Positions 1 to 7,336 of a DNA stretch of 56,399 nt are shown piece after piece. The notes beneath the pieces were generated by a model, which ran no database searches, had not been told where the DNA came from, and worked only from the letters and a program-made list of their open reading frames with translations. The stretch lies in the NCBI GenBank assembly GCA_031291275.1, contig JARLJJ010000420.1, positions 1-56,399 on the forward strand. Reading direction: 5' to 3'. Origin of the DNA: Formivibrio sp. (lineage in GTDB: Bacteria; Pseudomonadota; Gammaproteobacteria; Burkholderiales; Chitinibacteraceae). Position 1 is the stretch's first letter. The number at the start of each line of letters is the position of its first letter. The position numbers and the translations under genes were made by a program.

Positions 1-486
1 ACGATCAATTGGCCGATGGCCGCAGCATCCGGCTATTCAATGTGATTGATGATTTCAACCGAGAAGCGCTGACCATCGAGGTGGATTTCTCTTTGCCGGC
101 GGAGCGGGTGGTGCGTGCCTTGGATCAAGTGATGGAATGGCGGGGCAAACCGCAAGCGATCCGCAGTGACAATGGCCCAGAGTACATTGGGCACACGCTA
201 TTGGCCTGGGCGCAAAAGCACGGCATCCGGCCGGAACATATCCAGCCTGGCCAACCTCAGCAGAATGCGTATGTGGAGCGATATAACCGGACGGTGCGAT
301 ATGACTGGCTGGGGCATTACTTGTTTGATTCAATTGCTGAGGTGCAGGACTACGCGAGTGAGTGGATATGGACTTACAATCATGAGCGCCCCAACATGGG
401 CCTTGGCGGCATCACCCCCAAACAGAAATTGGCCCTTGCTGCATGACCTCTACTTTTAACTACAGTTAGAAATGGGGGGATTACCA
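1..486 (+). mobile_element. 3' portion of an IS3-family insertion sequence
   Basis: The window opens inside an insertion sequence. The transposase OrfB reading frame ends at 446, and the run ATGGGGGGATTACCA ending at 486 looks like the right terminal inverted repeat, since IS3 elements usually end in CA. The left end, orfA and the target duplication are outside the window, so the exact boundary at 486 is inferred. Confidence 0.7.
3..446 (+). CDS. IS3-family transposase OrfB, 5' truncated by window edge
   Basis: This is the C-terminal part of the DDE integrase-type transposase (rve domain) that cuts and joins the ends of an IS3-family element. The frame is open from the first bases (reading D-Q-L-A-D-G-R-S) and runs to TGA at 444-446. 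The second catalytic aspartate is visible in RSDNGPEY and the catalytic glutamate in [15 protein letters not shown]; the first aspartate lies upstream of the window. The tail [18 protein letters not shown] is typical of the family. No internal stop or frameshift is visible in this part, so the copy may be intact, but its frameshift-expressed orfA cannot be seen. The TTG at 9 is not a real start. Confidence 0.9.
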   Translation, partial: DQLADGRSIRLFNVIDDFNREALTIEVDFSLPAERVVRALDQVMEWRGKPQAIRSDNGPEYIGHTLLAWAQKHGIRPEHIQPGQPQQNAYVERYNRTVRYDWLGHYLFDSIAEVQDYASEWIWTYNHERPNMGLGGITPKQKLALAA

Positions 487-548
487 CTGAGCTTGAGTTG
501 CGCAAAGCAAACACGCGCCCGATCCACTGTTGTTGAGGAGGGAAAATC

Positions 549-821
549 ATGGCAATACCCATTAGCATCGCTTGCTCCGAAGCGGGCAAACAGATTTGGC
601 TCAAGCTGGACGTAGATGAAGGCACTACCGTACTCGATGCAATCGGCCGAGCCAATCTCGCCAACTCGCTGCCCGGTTTCACGCTGGAAGGACGCAGCTT
701 TGGCATCTTTGGCAAACTGGTCAAAGCTGAAACTCTGCTCAAGCCAGGCGACCGGGTGGAAATTTATCGTTCAATCACCTGCGATCCTGAAACCGTTCCC
801 AAAAGGAAGGTTGAAGAGTAG
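549..821 (+). CDS. RnfH family protein (ubiquitin-like fold, UPF0125)
   Basis: A 90-residue protein matching the small RnfH family: an N-terminal beta strand region, the D-E-G-T-T-V-L-D-A-I helix start, a central FGIFGKLVKAETLL segment, and the family hallmark L-K-P-G-D-R-V-E-I-Y-R near residue 70. RnfH proteins have a ubiquitin/ThiS-like fold. Their molecular role is uncertain; they are named for proximity to rnf genes in some bacteria and are also found next to ssrA-binding or ratA genes, neither of which is seen here. The start is well supported by GAGGAGGG at 534-541, seven bases before ATG. It stands alone between the IS end and an AT-rich spacer, so the IS insertion may have separated it from its usual upstream neighbour. 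Confidence 0.85.
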   Translation: MAIPISIACSEAGKQIWLKLDVDEGTTVLDAIGRANLANSLPGFTLEGRSFGIFGKLVKAETLLKPGDRVEIYRSITCDPETVPKRKVEE

Positions 822-1334
822 CAAACCTGAATGAATGAGCATTCACTCAGCGCACAGCGGCCAAATTCCATACGGACTTTGGCAATTTTATTTTATATTT
901 CAATATATTACGTTATAAAACTCCAACAGCAAGAATATCGACATAGTCCCCACAAGCTTTAAACCTCACTCGGCCTCACCCGCGATTCACCCATCCTAAT
1001 TCTTGATGCTCGACCGCAAACAAGAGCTTGGCTTAATTCCTTTTCTGTGGAGGATTGAGTCCTCGTGTGGATCCAATCCAGAATCGCGCCAAAAAATAAC
1101 AGCCAACAATCAACAAAATAAACATTTCCGACTACAGCAGTATGATTTAATAATCGCCTTGCGTAAAATATATATTCCTTTAAATACAACTACTTGAATA
1201 ATATTTGTAGTTTAATACAAAATTGATACGTGAATGGTTACAGAAATATTTGGTACTTTTTCGTATCTATACAGGACGAAAGTTGGTAACTTTATTTCAC
1301 GGCAAAGTTAGCCGCAACACAAAGGAGAAACATC
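822..1334. other. AT-rich spacer without a recognisable gene
   Basis: About 510 bases clearly richer in A+T than the surrounding genes. Short ORFs here have no matching ribosome binding site and no recognisable product. An imperfect dyad (CTGA-A-TGAATG / CATTCA-C-TCAG) lies at about 827-851, just after the RnfH gene, but has no T tract, so it is at best a weak terminator. The right-hand end must carry the promoter of the small-peptide operon. Confidence 0.5.
1279..1293. promoter_or_regulatory. Perfect short dyad upstream of the peptide operon, candidate operator
   Basis: AAAGTT-ggt-AACTTT is a perfect 6+6 bp dyad 41 bases before the first peptide ATG. The half TTGGTA-CTTT recurs upstream at 1250-1259, about three helical turns away, and ACTTTTTCGT (1255-1264) can also pair with ACGAAAGT (1276-1283). 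It may be a repressor or activator site, or an mRNA 5' hairpin. No clear sigma-70 promoter could be assigned. Function is inferred. Confidence 0.35.
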
Positions 1335-1454
1335 ATGATTGAAGCATCTTTTCTGATTAGCATCGCACCATTCGCCGTTCCTGCCGCCGCAAGCATCGTC
1401 AGCGCCGGCGTGATCACCCTAGCAGAAAAAGTTTTGCCAAGCGAAGACAAGTAA
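1335..1454 (+). CDS. Short hydrophobic peptide 1 of a five-ORF tandem array (39 aa)
   Basis: ATG is preceded by AAAGGAG with a good spacing, and the frame ends in TAA. The peptide begins MIEASFLIS, has an uninterrupted hydrophobic, alanine/valine/isoleucine-rich middle with the motif APFAVPAAA, and ends in a charged tail (LAEKVLPSEDK). There is no cleavable signal peptide or leader. It shares APFAV with peptide 3 and the overall plan with peptides 2 and 5, so the ORFs look like diverged duplicates. Possible roles are a membrane-active or PSM-like secreted peptide, a leaderless bacteriocin component, a holin-like or toxin peptide, or a small structural membrane peptide; I do not recognise the family. 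Confidence 0.72.
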   Translation: MIEASFLISIAPFAVPAAASIVSAGVITLAEKVLPSEDK

Positions 1455-1487
1455 CAAACAGCCGATTTACTTTAAAGGAGAAGTATC

Positions 1488-1607
1488 ATGATTTCACCAG
1501 AAGGCATCATCACCCTGGCTCAAGTTGCTGCTCCAACCATCGTCGGCATTGTCGGTTACGGACTCTCCTCTTTGGGCGATAAATCCAAGTCCAAAAACAA
1601 CGAATAA
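1488..1607 (+). CDS. Short hydrophobic peptide 2 of the array (39 aa)
   Basis: ATG at 1488 follows AAAGGAG by a normal spacing, 33 bases after the stop of peptide 1. The product starts MISPEGIITLAQVAAPTIVG, continues with a glycine-rich hydrophobic stretch, and ends in a very polar, lysine-rich tail (DKSKSKNNE). The AAPTIV motif is shared exactly with peptide 5. The hydrophobic stretch could span a membrane once. Near-identical length, spacing and translation signals compared with its neighbours support translation as part of one operon. Function unknown. Confidence 0.72.
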   Translation: MISPEGIITLAQVAAPTIVGIVGYGLSSLGDKSKSKNNE

Positions 1608-1639
1608 ACCGCTTCTTTAATTATCAAGCAAGGAGATCC

Positions 1640-1741
1640 ATGATGTTTGAAGCAACCTTACTACTCTGTGTAGCGCCTTTTGCAGTCAGCGCCGGTGCTA
1701 TTGCCATTGCAGAGAATTTTTTTAACCGCGCCGAGAAATAA
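1640..1741 (+). CDS. Short hydrophobic peptide 3 of the array (33 aa)
   Basis: Two in-frame ATG codons at 1640 and 1643 follow AAGGAG; either could be the start. The product begins MMFEATLLLCVAPFAVSAG, has an alanine/isoleucine-rich core, and ends in NRAEK. It shares APFAV with peptide 1 and has the only cysteine in the array. As with the others, there is a single hydrophobic segment, a short charged C-terminus and no leader. Function unknown. Confidence 0.7.
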   Translation: MMFEATLLLCVAPFAVSAGAIAIAENFFNRAEK

Positions 1742-1766
1742 GCATTACCCCATTAGGAGAATCATT

Positions 1767-1856
1767 ATGAATGAATACATTGGCTTCCTGAATTTTGCCG
1801 ACATTTTTTCTTTACTGAAGACTAGCAACACTGACTCACATCACGAAGCTAGGTAA
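1767..1856 (+). CDS. Short peptide 4 of the array, divergent (29 aa)
   Basis: ATG follows TAGGAG with usual spacing, 25 bases after the stop of peptide 3. The product starts MNEYIGFLNFADIFSLLK and ends in a polar, histidine-containing tail (DSHHEAR). It lacks the alanine-rich core and the AP motifs of its neighbours and is the most divergent member. It might be a specialised partner peptide or a decaying copy. The conserved ribosome binding site argues that it is translated. Confidence 0.58.
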   Translation: MNEYIGFLNFADIFSLLKTSNTDSHHEAR

Positions 1857-1881
1857 TTTCCATCCAATAAGGAGCAACATC

Positions 1882-1989
1882 ATGACAGAAGCACTTTTTA
1901 TTTTCGACATAGCCACTTTTGCCGCCCCAACCATCGTAAGCATGATCGATCTGGGCGCTCTCAAGAAGGACAAAAAGGACGGCAAATAA
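1882..1989 (+). CDS. Short hydrophobic peptide 5 of the array (35 aa)
   Basis: ATG follows AAGGAG by a normal spacing, 25 bases after the stop of peptide 4. The product starts MTEALFIFDIATFAAPTIVS and ends in a strongly basic tail (KKDKKDGK). AAPTIV matches peptide 2 exactly, and the acidic/hydrophobic N-terminus resembles peptides 1 and 3. It is the last ORF before the operon terminator. It is membrane-active in appearance: one hydrophobic helix, a cationic tail and no leader. Function unknown. Confidence 0.7.
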   Translation: MTEALFIFDIATFAAPTIVSMIDLGALKKDKKDGK

Positions 1990-2085
1990 GCACCACAAGC
2001 CACTCCGCCCACATGACATCGAATATGCAGGACGGATTACAGGTAAAATTTCATGCCCCAGAAAAAAATATTTAACTCACAAAAC

Positions 2086-2139
2086 ATGGACGCGGCTAGA
2101 TAAGTCAGTACCCCTATCTACCGCGCTCCATCGGTTTTT
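2086..2139 (+). terminator. Rho-independent terminator of the peptide operon
   Basis: Arms ATGGA-CGCGG-TAGATA (2086-2102) and TATCTA-CCGCG-TCCAT (2115-2131) form a long stem of about 16 pairs with two single-base bulges, followed by TTTTT at 2135-2139. It lies about 100 bases after the last peptide ORF and closes the array as a transcription unit. Confidence 0.7.
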
Positions 2140-2312
2140 CATCCCAAGACCCCCGCGATAAATCTCCCTCTTGGTATCACCCATTCACACATGCCTAGAG
2201 CGCACCCAAGCATTAACCATGCTTATCCTGTAAACATATCCACCAGAATAAACAGCCAATGCGGCATGTCTTAAAAACGTGTAGCCTAAAGCTCTTCACT
2301 GGAGCTCAAGCG
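2140..2312. other. Spacer between the peptide operon and the next gene
   Basis: No gene, repeat or clear promoter is recognised. The longer possible start of the following ORF at 2259 falls here, but it has no ribosome binding site. Confidence 0.4.
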
Positions 2313-2660
2313 ATGACCGTCAGCCAAATCGAATTGGGTATTTCACCACTCTCGACCACAGAGATGGAACAAGCACTTGCCGCTTTGTGCCGTGCGTGGC
2401 ATCAGCCTGCCTGGATAAATCGCCAAGCCTGTGGCGATGCATGGCTACTGGCGATCCGCCATGAAGCGGAGCTTCGACCAGGAGAAAGCCCACTGTGGTT
2501 TTCCGAACGCATAGCTGCTGCACTATGGCAAGCAGTGGGAAGGTACGTACGCATCACTTTGGCACTCAGCACACAAGAGAGCGATATTCAGCTCACCCTG
2601 AACGAATCTGACTATCAGCGCATTCTGCGTGATTTTCGGCTGTCGCCAACAGTCCGCTAA
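2313..2660 (+). CDS. Conserved-looking hypothetical protein (115 aa)
   Basis: I do not recognise this family. I chose ATG at 2313 because GGAG lies a few bases upstream; an upstream in-frame ATG at 2259 would add 18 residues without a good ribosome binding site. The predicted protein is soluble and mostly helical, with three tryptophans, no signal peptide, no membrane segment and no cysteine pair beyond two isolated residues. Codon use is like the neighbouring core genes rather than the AT-rich peptide locus. It is convergent with rpsT and shares a bidirectional terminator with it. Confidence 0.65.
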   Translation: MTVSQIELGISPLSTTEMEQALAALCRAWHQPAWINRQACGDAWLLAIRHEAELRPGESPLWFSERIAAALWQAVGRYVRITLALSTQESDIQLTLNESDYQRILRDFRLSPTVR

Positions 2661-2686
2661 ACACCATCAACAACCAAAAAAGAAAA

Positions 2687-2705
2687 GGCCCCGGAATCCG
2701 GGGCC
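2687..2705. terminator. Bidirectional terminator between the hypothetical gene and rpsT
   Basis: GGCCCCGG-aat-CCGGGGCC is a perfect 8 bp stem with a three-base loop. It is followed by TTT on the plus strand and preceded by an A-rich run (2676-2686) that gives a U tract to rpsT transcripts on the minus strand. Confidence 0.9.
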
Positions 2706-2730
2706 TTTGCACAAAGAACATCAAGCCAGA

Positions 2731-2997
2731 TCAGGCAGCCAATGCCTTGATCGCAGATGACAAGCGGCTTTTATGACGAGCTGCTTTGTTCTTGTGGAAA
2801 ATTTCTTTATCGGCAAGACGGTCAATCACGCTGACGGACTCTTGATAAACCGTTTGAGCGACAGTCTTGTCGCCAGCTTCGATTGCCTTCAGCACCTTTT
2901 TGACAGCGGTACGGAATGCGGAACGCTGGCTGGCGTTGTGCTGGCGAGCTTCTTCAGCCTGACGGGCACGTTTGCGAGCTTGGGCGCTGTTAGCCAT
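2731..2997 (-). CDS. rpsT: 30S ribosomal protein S20
   Basis: An 88-residue, strongly basic helical protein with the S20 N-terminus [15 protein letters not shown] and the helical pattern [15 protein letters not shown], ending in ALAA. It binds 16S rRNA in the lower part of the small subunit. Length is typical of the family. It is transcribed alone toward the terminator at 2687-2705. Confidence 0.98.
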   Translation of the reverse strand: MANSAQARKRARQAEEARQHNASQRSAFRTAVKKVLKAIEAGDKTVAQTVYQESVSVIDRLADKEIFHKNKAARHKSRLSSAIKALAA

Positions 2998-3102
2998 GTT
3001 TACTTAACTCCTGATGAGATCAAATCATGGCCGGAACACCGACCATATACAAATACGTAAGCCGTAGATGATAACGCCTCTACCGTCTCTTGGCAAGCAT
3101 TC

Positions 3103-4125
3103 CTACGGTTTGCGTGCATCCTTGGAAGCAAAGAAGGCATCCGAGTAAAACTCGTCGCGCGGCAGGCCGCGGGCAGTGAGGGCTTCGTGCGCCGCCTCGA
3201 CCATGACCGGCGCGCCACAGGCATAGACCTGATAGGGCGCGAAGTTACCGAAATCCTCCAGGACAGCCTCATGAACCAGCCCAGTACGCCCCGTCCATCG
3301 ATCCTGTTCAAGAGGATCAGACAGCACCGGAATAAAGCTGAAGTTGGCATGCTCGGACTGCCAGCCTTTGGGCAAATCAGGCATGTAGATTTCCCCTAAA
3401 TTGCGCGCTCCCCAATAAAGCACGATCTTCCGTTCGATGCCTTTTGCGAAGGCCTGCTCCAGCATTCCTTTAATCGGCGCAAATCCGGTACCGGTTGCAA
3501 TCAGGATAATCGGTTTCTGCGTATCTTCGCGCAAAAAGAAACTACCCAGCGGTCCAGTAAAGCGCAGGATTTCACGCTCTTTCATCGTATTCCATACATA
3601 CCCGGAATACTCCCCACCCGCATGCCGGATGTGCAACTCAAGCAAACCGGCATCCTGCGGCGCATTGGCCAGTGAAAATGAACGCTTCTTGCCATTACTG
3701 GTATGAATATCAATGTATTGACCTGCCAGAAACAAGAATTTTTCACTAGGCGGCAGGCGCAGCGAAAGCACAACCACGTCATGAGAAACCTTGTTTATCT
3801 TTTCAACGCGGGCCGGTAAGGTTTTCGTTGGGATATCGCGAATTGCATCGACTTCGCGGCATTCCACGACGGCATCACCCAAGGGATGAGCACAGCAAAA
3901 CAGCGCAAGGCCATTTTCACGTTCGGCTTCGGAAAGGGCCGAGAGCGAGTGATCATCGTGCTCGACCTGACCAGACAGGACTCGACCCTTGCAAGCGCCA
4001 CAGGAGCCATTCCGGCAACCGTAGGGCATATTGAAATTGGCACGCAAGGCCGCCGCGAGAATAGTTTCATCCTCACCCAATTCAATCTGCCGACCATCAG
4101 GCTGAATGGTAAGTATCTTGCTCAT
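3103..4125 (-). CDS. Ferredoxin-NAD(P)H reductase of the CDP-6-deoxy-delta-3,4-glucoseen reductase (AscD-like) type
   Basis: A 340-residue flavoprotein with an N-terminal plant-type 2Fe-2S ferredoxin domain and C-terminal FAD- and NAD-binding domains. The iron-sulfur ligands are CRNGSCGAC (near residues 37-45) and a later cysteine in FCCAHPL. FAD-binding RSFSLANAP and nucleotide-binding GTGFAPIKGM motifs follow. Such proteins pass electrons from NAD(P)H through FAD and 2Fe-2S to a partner oxidoreductase. The family name comes from 3,6-dideoxysugar synthesis, but it is common in betaproteobacteria without those pathways, and no dideoxysugar gene is nearby, so the partner is unknown. The start has AAGAGA upstream. 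Confidence 0.85.
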   Translation of the reverse strand: MSKILTIQPDGRQIELGEDETILAAALRANFNMPYGCRNGSCGACKGRVLSGQVEHDDHSLSALSEAERENGLALFCCAHPLGDAVVECREVDAIRDIPTKTLPARVEKINKVSHDVVVLSLRLPPSEKFLFLAGQYIDIHTSNGKKRSFSLANAPQDAGLLELHIRHAGGEYSGYVWNTMKEREILRFTGPLGSFFLREDTQKPIILIATGTGFAPIKGMLEQAFAKGIERKIVLYWGARNLGEIYMPDLPKGWQSEHANFSFIPVLSDPLEQDRWTGRTGLVHEAVLEDFGNFAPYQVYACGAPVMVEAAHEALTARGLPRDEFYSDAFFASKDARKP

Positions 4126-4197
4126 TCGGTATCTCTTGTTGTGTTATTGCAGGCAGATGGTAGCCATGAGCCAATTTGGCAAGGCATGACAGAAAAA

Positions 4198-4956
4198 TTA
4201 GCCAATCAAGGCCTTGCGTTCGCGCTCTAGCAGCGAAATTAATTTTTGTAGGCCGGCTTCCTGCGCACGCGCCATATTGCTGAAACGGACGCCAACGATA
4301 TACTGCGTCTGTCCTTGCCGATTGATGACGGGCCGGCAATTGCGCACTTCGATATCCACGCGCATGACACCGCCAGGCCCTAAATCAAACATCACTTGCG
4401 AAAACTTCAGCCCAATTCCAATCTTGTCAACATGAGCCTCAGGAAACCACATGCCGGCACCGCCGAGCGAAATGTCATGCACATCCAGGCGAATTGTTTC
4501 AACCCCCTTCAGCGATAAACGACAGAAATAAGGATTGGACAGTGGCGTGACCAAACGAAAGAACTCTCGGCGCTGCAGCTTGATCAGATCCTGCGGGAAC
4601 GGTGCGGCAAACGCAGGTTGGCCTTCAAATGAAACCTCGTGAATCGGTCCTGTCGAAAACTGCACCTTGACACCATCCGGCATGCCAACAAAAACAGCCT
4701 TATCAACCTTCTGAAGCGCAGCGTTACTGGCTTGATGCCCGCTCAGATCAAAGACAAATTGCCGCGCCTTAAGATTGGCATCCAAAATACGCGTTATCAG
4801 CAAGTCACGTCCGCTATTAAAGTAGACGGTAATGAAATCGGCGCGCTGCGCCAGTGAACGCAACACGAATCCCACTTCAATAGGGGAAGAAAGCCGGTAA
4901 GGGCCAATGTCCGCAGATTCCGGGATTGGGTTAGTTGCGCCGTCGTCTTGCTGCAT
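4198..4956 (-). CDS. YcgR-like flagellar brake protein with PilZ domain
   Basis: A 252-residue protein with an N-terminal YcgR-N beta-barrel domain (about residues 15-120) and a C-terminal PilZ domain (about 125-240). The c-di-GMP binding signature is complete: QRREFFR (RxxxR-type) followed by DISLGGAGMW (D/NxSxxG). YcgR proteins bind c-di-GMP and then slow flagellar rotation or alter motor bias. No flagellar genes are in the window, but two large c-di-GMP turnover proteins lie near its right end. ATG is preceded by GAGGATC. Confidence 0.9.
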   Translation of the reverse strand: MQQDDGATNPIPESADIGPYRLSSPIEVGFVLRSLAQRADFITVYFNSGRDLLITRILDANLKARQFVFDLSGHQASNAALQKVDKAVFVGMPDGVKVQFSTGPIHEVSFEGQPAFAAPFPQDLIKLQRREFFRLVTPLSNPYFCRLSLKGVETIRLDVHDISLGGAGMWFPEAHVDKIGIGLKFSQVMFDLGPGGVMRVDIEVRNCRPVINRQGQTQYIVGVRFSNMARAQEAGLQKLISLLERERKALIG

Positions 4957-5042
4957 GATCCTCTGCTTCTAAAATTTGGTTAGCTGCCCATACACAATTC
5001 TAGCGTCAAACCGCCAAAAACTGCATGCCAAACGCCACGCTT

Positions 5043-5744
5043 TCAATCCGGCTTGCCACCAGCAGCACAAAACGGCCTTATTGCATCGATGCATTCAGCA
5101 GGCAAGGCAAGATTCGTGGCGTCCTGCGAATAAGCTATTTCAGCCAGACAAGGAGCAGAGATATCCTTGCGTAAACACGCCAGATTTTCGGCGTAACAAT
5201 CCATGTCCGGATCAATCCGATTGGCGATCCACCCGGCAAACGGCAAACCACTCTGCATGATTGCCCTTGCAGTCAGAAAAGCATGGTTTAAACATCCCAG
5301 ACGCATACCGACAACCAGAATCACCGGTGCGTTGAGTCTCACTGCCAGATCTTCCATGCACGCCTCATCAGACAACGGCGCCAGCCAGCCCCCCGCACCT
5401 TCAATCAGCAGAACATCTGAGAGTTGCTCAAGCTGCGCAGCACATTCAACCAAGTGATCAAGATCAATAGGCATACCGGCTTGACGCGCAGCCAGATGCG
5501 GAGAGATTGGTGGTTCAAAACGATAGGGGCTGACCCATTCTAAAGGTGCATGCACACTACCTGCAGTGGCATGTCGTGCTACATCACCATTACAAAGCTC
5601 ACCTTGGCGCCATTCACAACCGGAAGCTACCGGCTTCATGCCAATTGACCGAAATCCTTGGACAACAAAAGCACGCAAAAGCTGGCAGGTCGCTACAGTT
5701 TTTCCTGCATCCGTATCCGTTCCAGTAATGAAGAATCGACTCAT
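5043..5744 (-). CDS. bioD: ATP-dependent dethiobiotin synthetase
   Basis: A 233-residue P-loop enzyme that closes the ureido ring of 7,8-diaminopelargonic acid with CO2 and ATP to give dethiobiotin. The N-terminus FFITGTDTDAGKT is the BioD signature with the Walker A lysine; LIEGAGGWLAPL is the second conserved motif. Its ATG overlaps the end of bioC by four bases (ATGA), so the two are translationally coupled as bioC-bioD. The other bio genes are not in the window. Confidence 0.96.
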   Translation of the reverse strand: MSRFFITGTDTDAGKTVATCQLLRAFVVQGFRSIGMKPVASGCEWRQGELCNGDVARHATAGSVHAPLEWVSPYRFEPPISPHLAARQAGMPIDLDHLVECAAQLEQLSDVLLIEGAGGWLAPLSDEACMEDLAVRLNAPVILVVGMRLGCLNHAFLTARAIMQSGLPFAGWIANRIDPDMDCYAENLACLRKDISAPCLAEIAYSQDATNLALPAECIDAIRPFCAAGGKPD

Positions 5745-6628
5745 TGTTTAGGCATTACTTTGAATTCAATAATTTGCCGACCGTCAGGCAAAGACTTGCG
5801 GGAATCGCTATCCGATTTCCAAGCATGCCCATACAAAACCTCATAAGTCGCCGGCAGCAGGCCTTTATTGCGGAATTTTTCATACCCAGCTTCCATCTCA
5901 CGCCAGGCTGACTTGCCCATCAATCCAGTGCGACGACCGTCACGCACACTATGTGCACCTATCCCTTTCAGGTCAGCCAGCACCTCACGCACCGTGTCGT
6001 AGGTCATCACCAGATTTTCCATTTCCATCACCGGCGCAGCAAATCCAGCCCGCCCCAGCGCATCGCCCAGATCATGCATGTCGATAAAACGGTTCACATG
6101 CGCTTGACCATCGACACCAGCAAAAGCCGTTCGCAATTCATTTAGCGTATTCGGCCCCAAGGTAGAAAACAGGAAAAGACCGCCGGGACGCAGCACCCGA
6201 AAGCACTCGGCAAAAGCTTGATCAGGGGTTTCGCACCACTGCAGCGCCAGATTCGACCATATGCAATCCACCGAAGCACTTGCCAGCGGCAAAGCTTCGG
6301 CATCGCCGCAGATCTGCCAAGGTAGTTTTTTACCCTTGAGCCGTGCAATCCAGTGCCGAGATCCTGTTGGATGACGTAATCGTGCCTGCAGCAGCATGCT
6401 TGGCGCAAGATCCAACTCGATCAACCGCGCATCGGGAAAACGCTGCAAAAGCAAAGGCCCGGCATAACCCGTCCCACAACCGACATCGAGCACATGTTGT
6501 GGCGCCAATTTCATGATGGAAAGTTTTTCCAGCATACGATCAACGACTTCACGCTGCAAAACGGCAGCAGCATCATAGCTACTTGCCGCTTGATCAAAAG
6601 CGGCACGAATAGTCTGCTTGTCAATCAA
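5741..6628 (-). CDS. bioC: Malonyl-[ACP] O-methyltransferase
   Basis: A 295-residue SAM-dependent methyltransferase with motif [14 protein letters not shown] and the BioC-type segment [16 protein letters not shown]. BioC methylates the free carboxyl of malonyl-ACP so that fatty acid synthesis can build the pimeloyl moiety of biotin. Identification is supported by the four-base overlap with bioD downstream. It also overlaps the end of the upstream dedA-like gene by four bases, making a dedA-bioC-bioD transcription unit. Confidence 0.94.
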   Translation of the reverse strand: MIDKQTIRAAFDQAASSYDAAAVLQREVVDRMLEKLSIMKLAPQHVLDVGCGTGYAGPLLLQRFPDARLIELDLAPSMLLQARLRHPTGSRHWIARLKGKKLPWQICGDAEALPLASASVDCIWSNLALQWCETPDQAFAECFRVLRPGGLFLFSTLGPNTLNELRTAFAGVDGQAHVNRFIDMHDLGDALGRAGFAAPVMEMENLVMTYDTVREVLADLKGIGAHSVRDGRRTGLMGKSAWREMEAGYEKFRNKGLLPATYEVLYGHAWKSDSDSRKSLPDGRQIIEFKVMPKQ

Positions 6629-7266
6629 GGTACGGCCTTCCTCGTACGCCCTCGCAGGTATTGGATTGCAGCCGGCAGGAAAGACAATGCCACGATGCCA
6701 ATCAAGACGAACGACAGGTTTTTCTTAACAATATCGACATTTCCAAACTGGTAGCCCAGGGTAGTAAGCCCCCCGACCCACAACATCGTCCCCAGCGCAC
6801 TAAAGCTCAAGAAGCGGAAATAGGGCATTTCGCCAACCCCCGCCACAAACGGCGCAAAGGTTCGCACAATCGGCACAAAGCGCGCCAATGTGACGGTTTT
6901 CCCACCATGCCGCTGGTAAAATGCATGGGTGCGGTCGAGGTAATCACGGCGGAATATTTTAGAATTGGGATTGGCAAATAATTTTTCGCCAATGAATCGT
7001 CCGATAAAGTAATTGGTTGTATCCCCAAGGATGGCTGCTGCCATCAGTACACCTGCCAACAGATACGGATTCATCCCACCAGTGGCGGCCACCGCCCCAG
7101 CAACAAACAAGAGTGAATCACCGGGCAGAAATGGCGTGACCACGAGTCCGGTTTCACAGAAAAGCACCGCAAACAGAATCGCATAGACCCAAGTGCCATA
7201 ATTGGCTACTAATTGGCCAAGATAGGCGTCCAGATGCAAGAAAATATCGATCGGATTAAATTCCAT
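6625..7266 (-). CDS. DedA family (VTT/SNARE-associated) inner membrane protein
   Basis: A 213-residue polytopic membrane protein with the DedA hallmarks: an [13 protein letters not shown] motif near residue 45, a [14 protein letters not shown] segment, and the [15 protein letters not shown] motif near residue 135. DedA proteins are implicated in lipid (undecaprenyl phosphate or phosphatidylethanolamine) translocation and proton-motive-force homeostasis. It is coupled to bioC by a 4 bp overlap. The association with biotin genes appears to be operon convenience rather than shared function. Confidence 0.92.
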   Translation of the reverse strand: MEFNPIDIFLHLDAYLGQLVANYGTWVYAILFAVLFCETGLVVTPFLPGDSLLFVAGAVAATGGMNPYLLAGVLMAAAILGDTTNYFIGRFIGEKLFANPNSKIFRRDYLDRTHAFYQRHGGKTVTLARFVPIVRTFAPFVAGVGEMPYFRFLSFSALGTMLWVGGLTTLGYQFGNVDIVKKNLSFVLIGIVALSFLPAAIQYLRGRTRKAVP

Positions 7267-7284
7267 GAATATCCTTTACATATG

Positions 7285-7314
7285 AAAACGCCGACGATGG
7301 ACTCGCCGGCGCCA
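7285..7314 (-). terminator. Terminator after secF
   Basis: Read on the minus strand, CGCCGGCGA and TCGTCGGCG pair (nine pairs, one G-U) around GTCCA and are followed by TTTT. It separates the sec operon from dedA-bioC-bioD. Confidence 0.75.
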
Positions 7315-7336
7315 AAAAAATTCCATCAACAGCCCA

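Noticed and set aside
959..1197. Two short overlapping frames in the AT-rich spacer (76 and 64 codons)
   Set aside because: No Shine-Dalgarno site and no hydrophobic or other pattern; they run on opposite strands over the same DNA.
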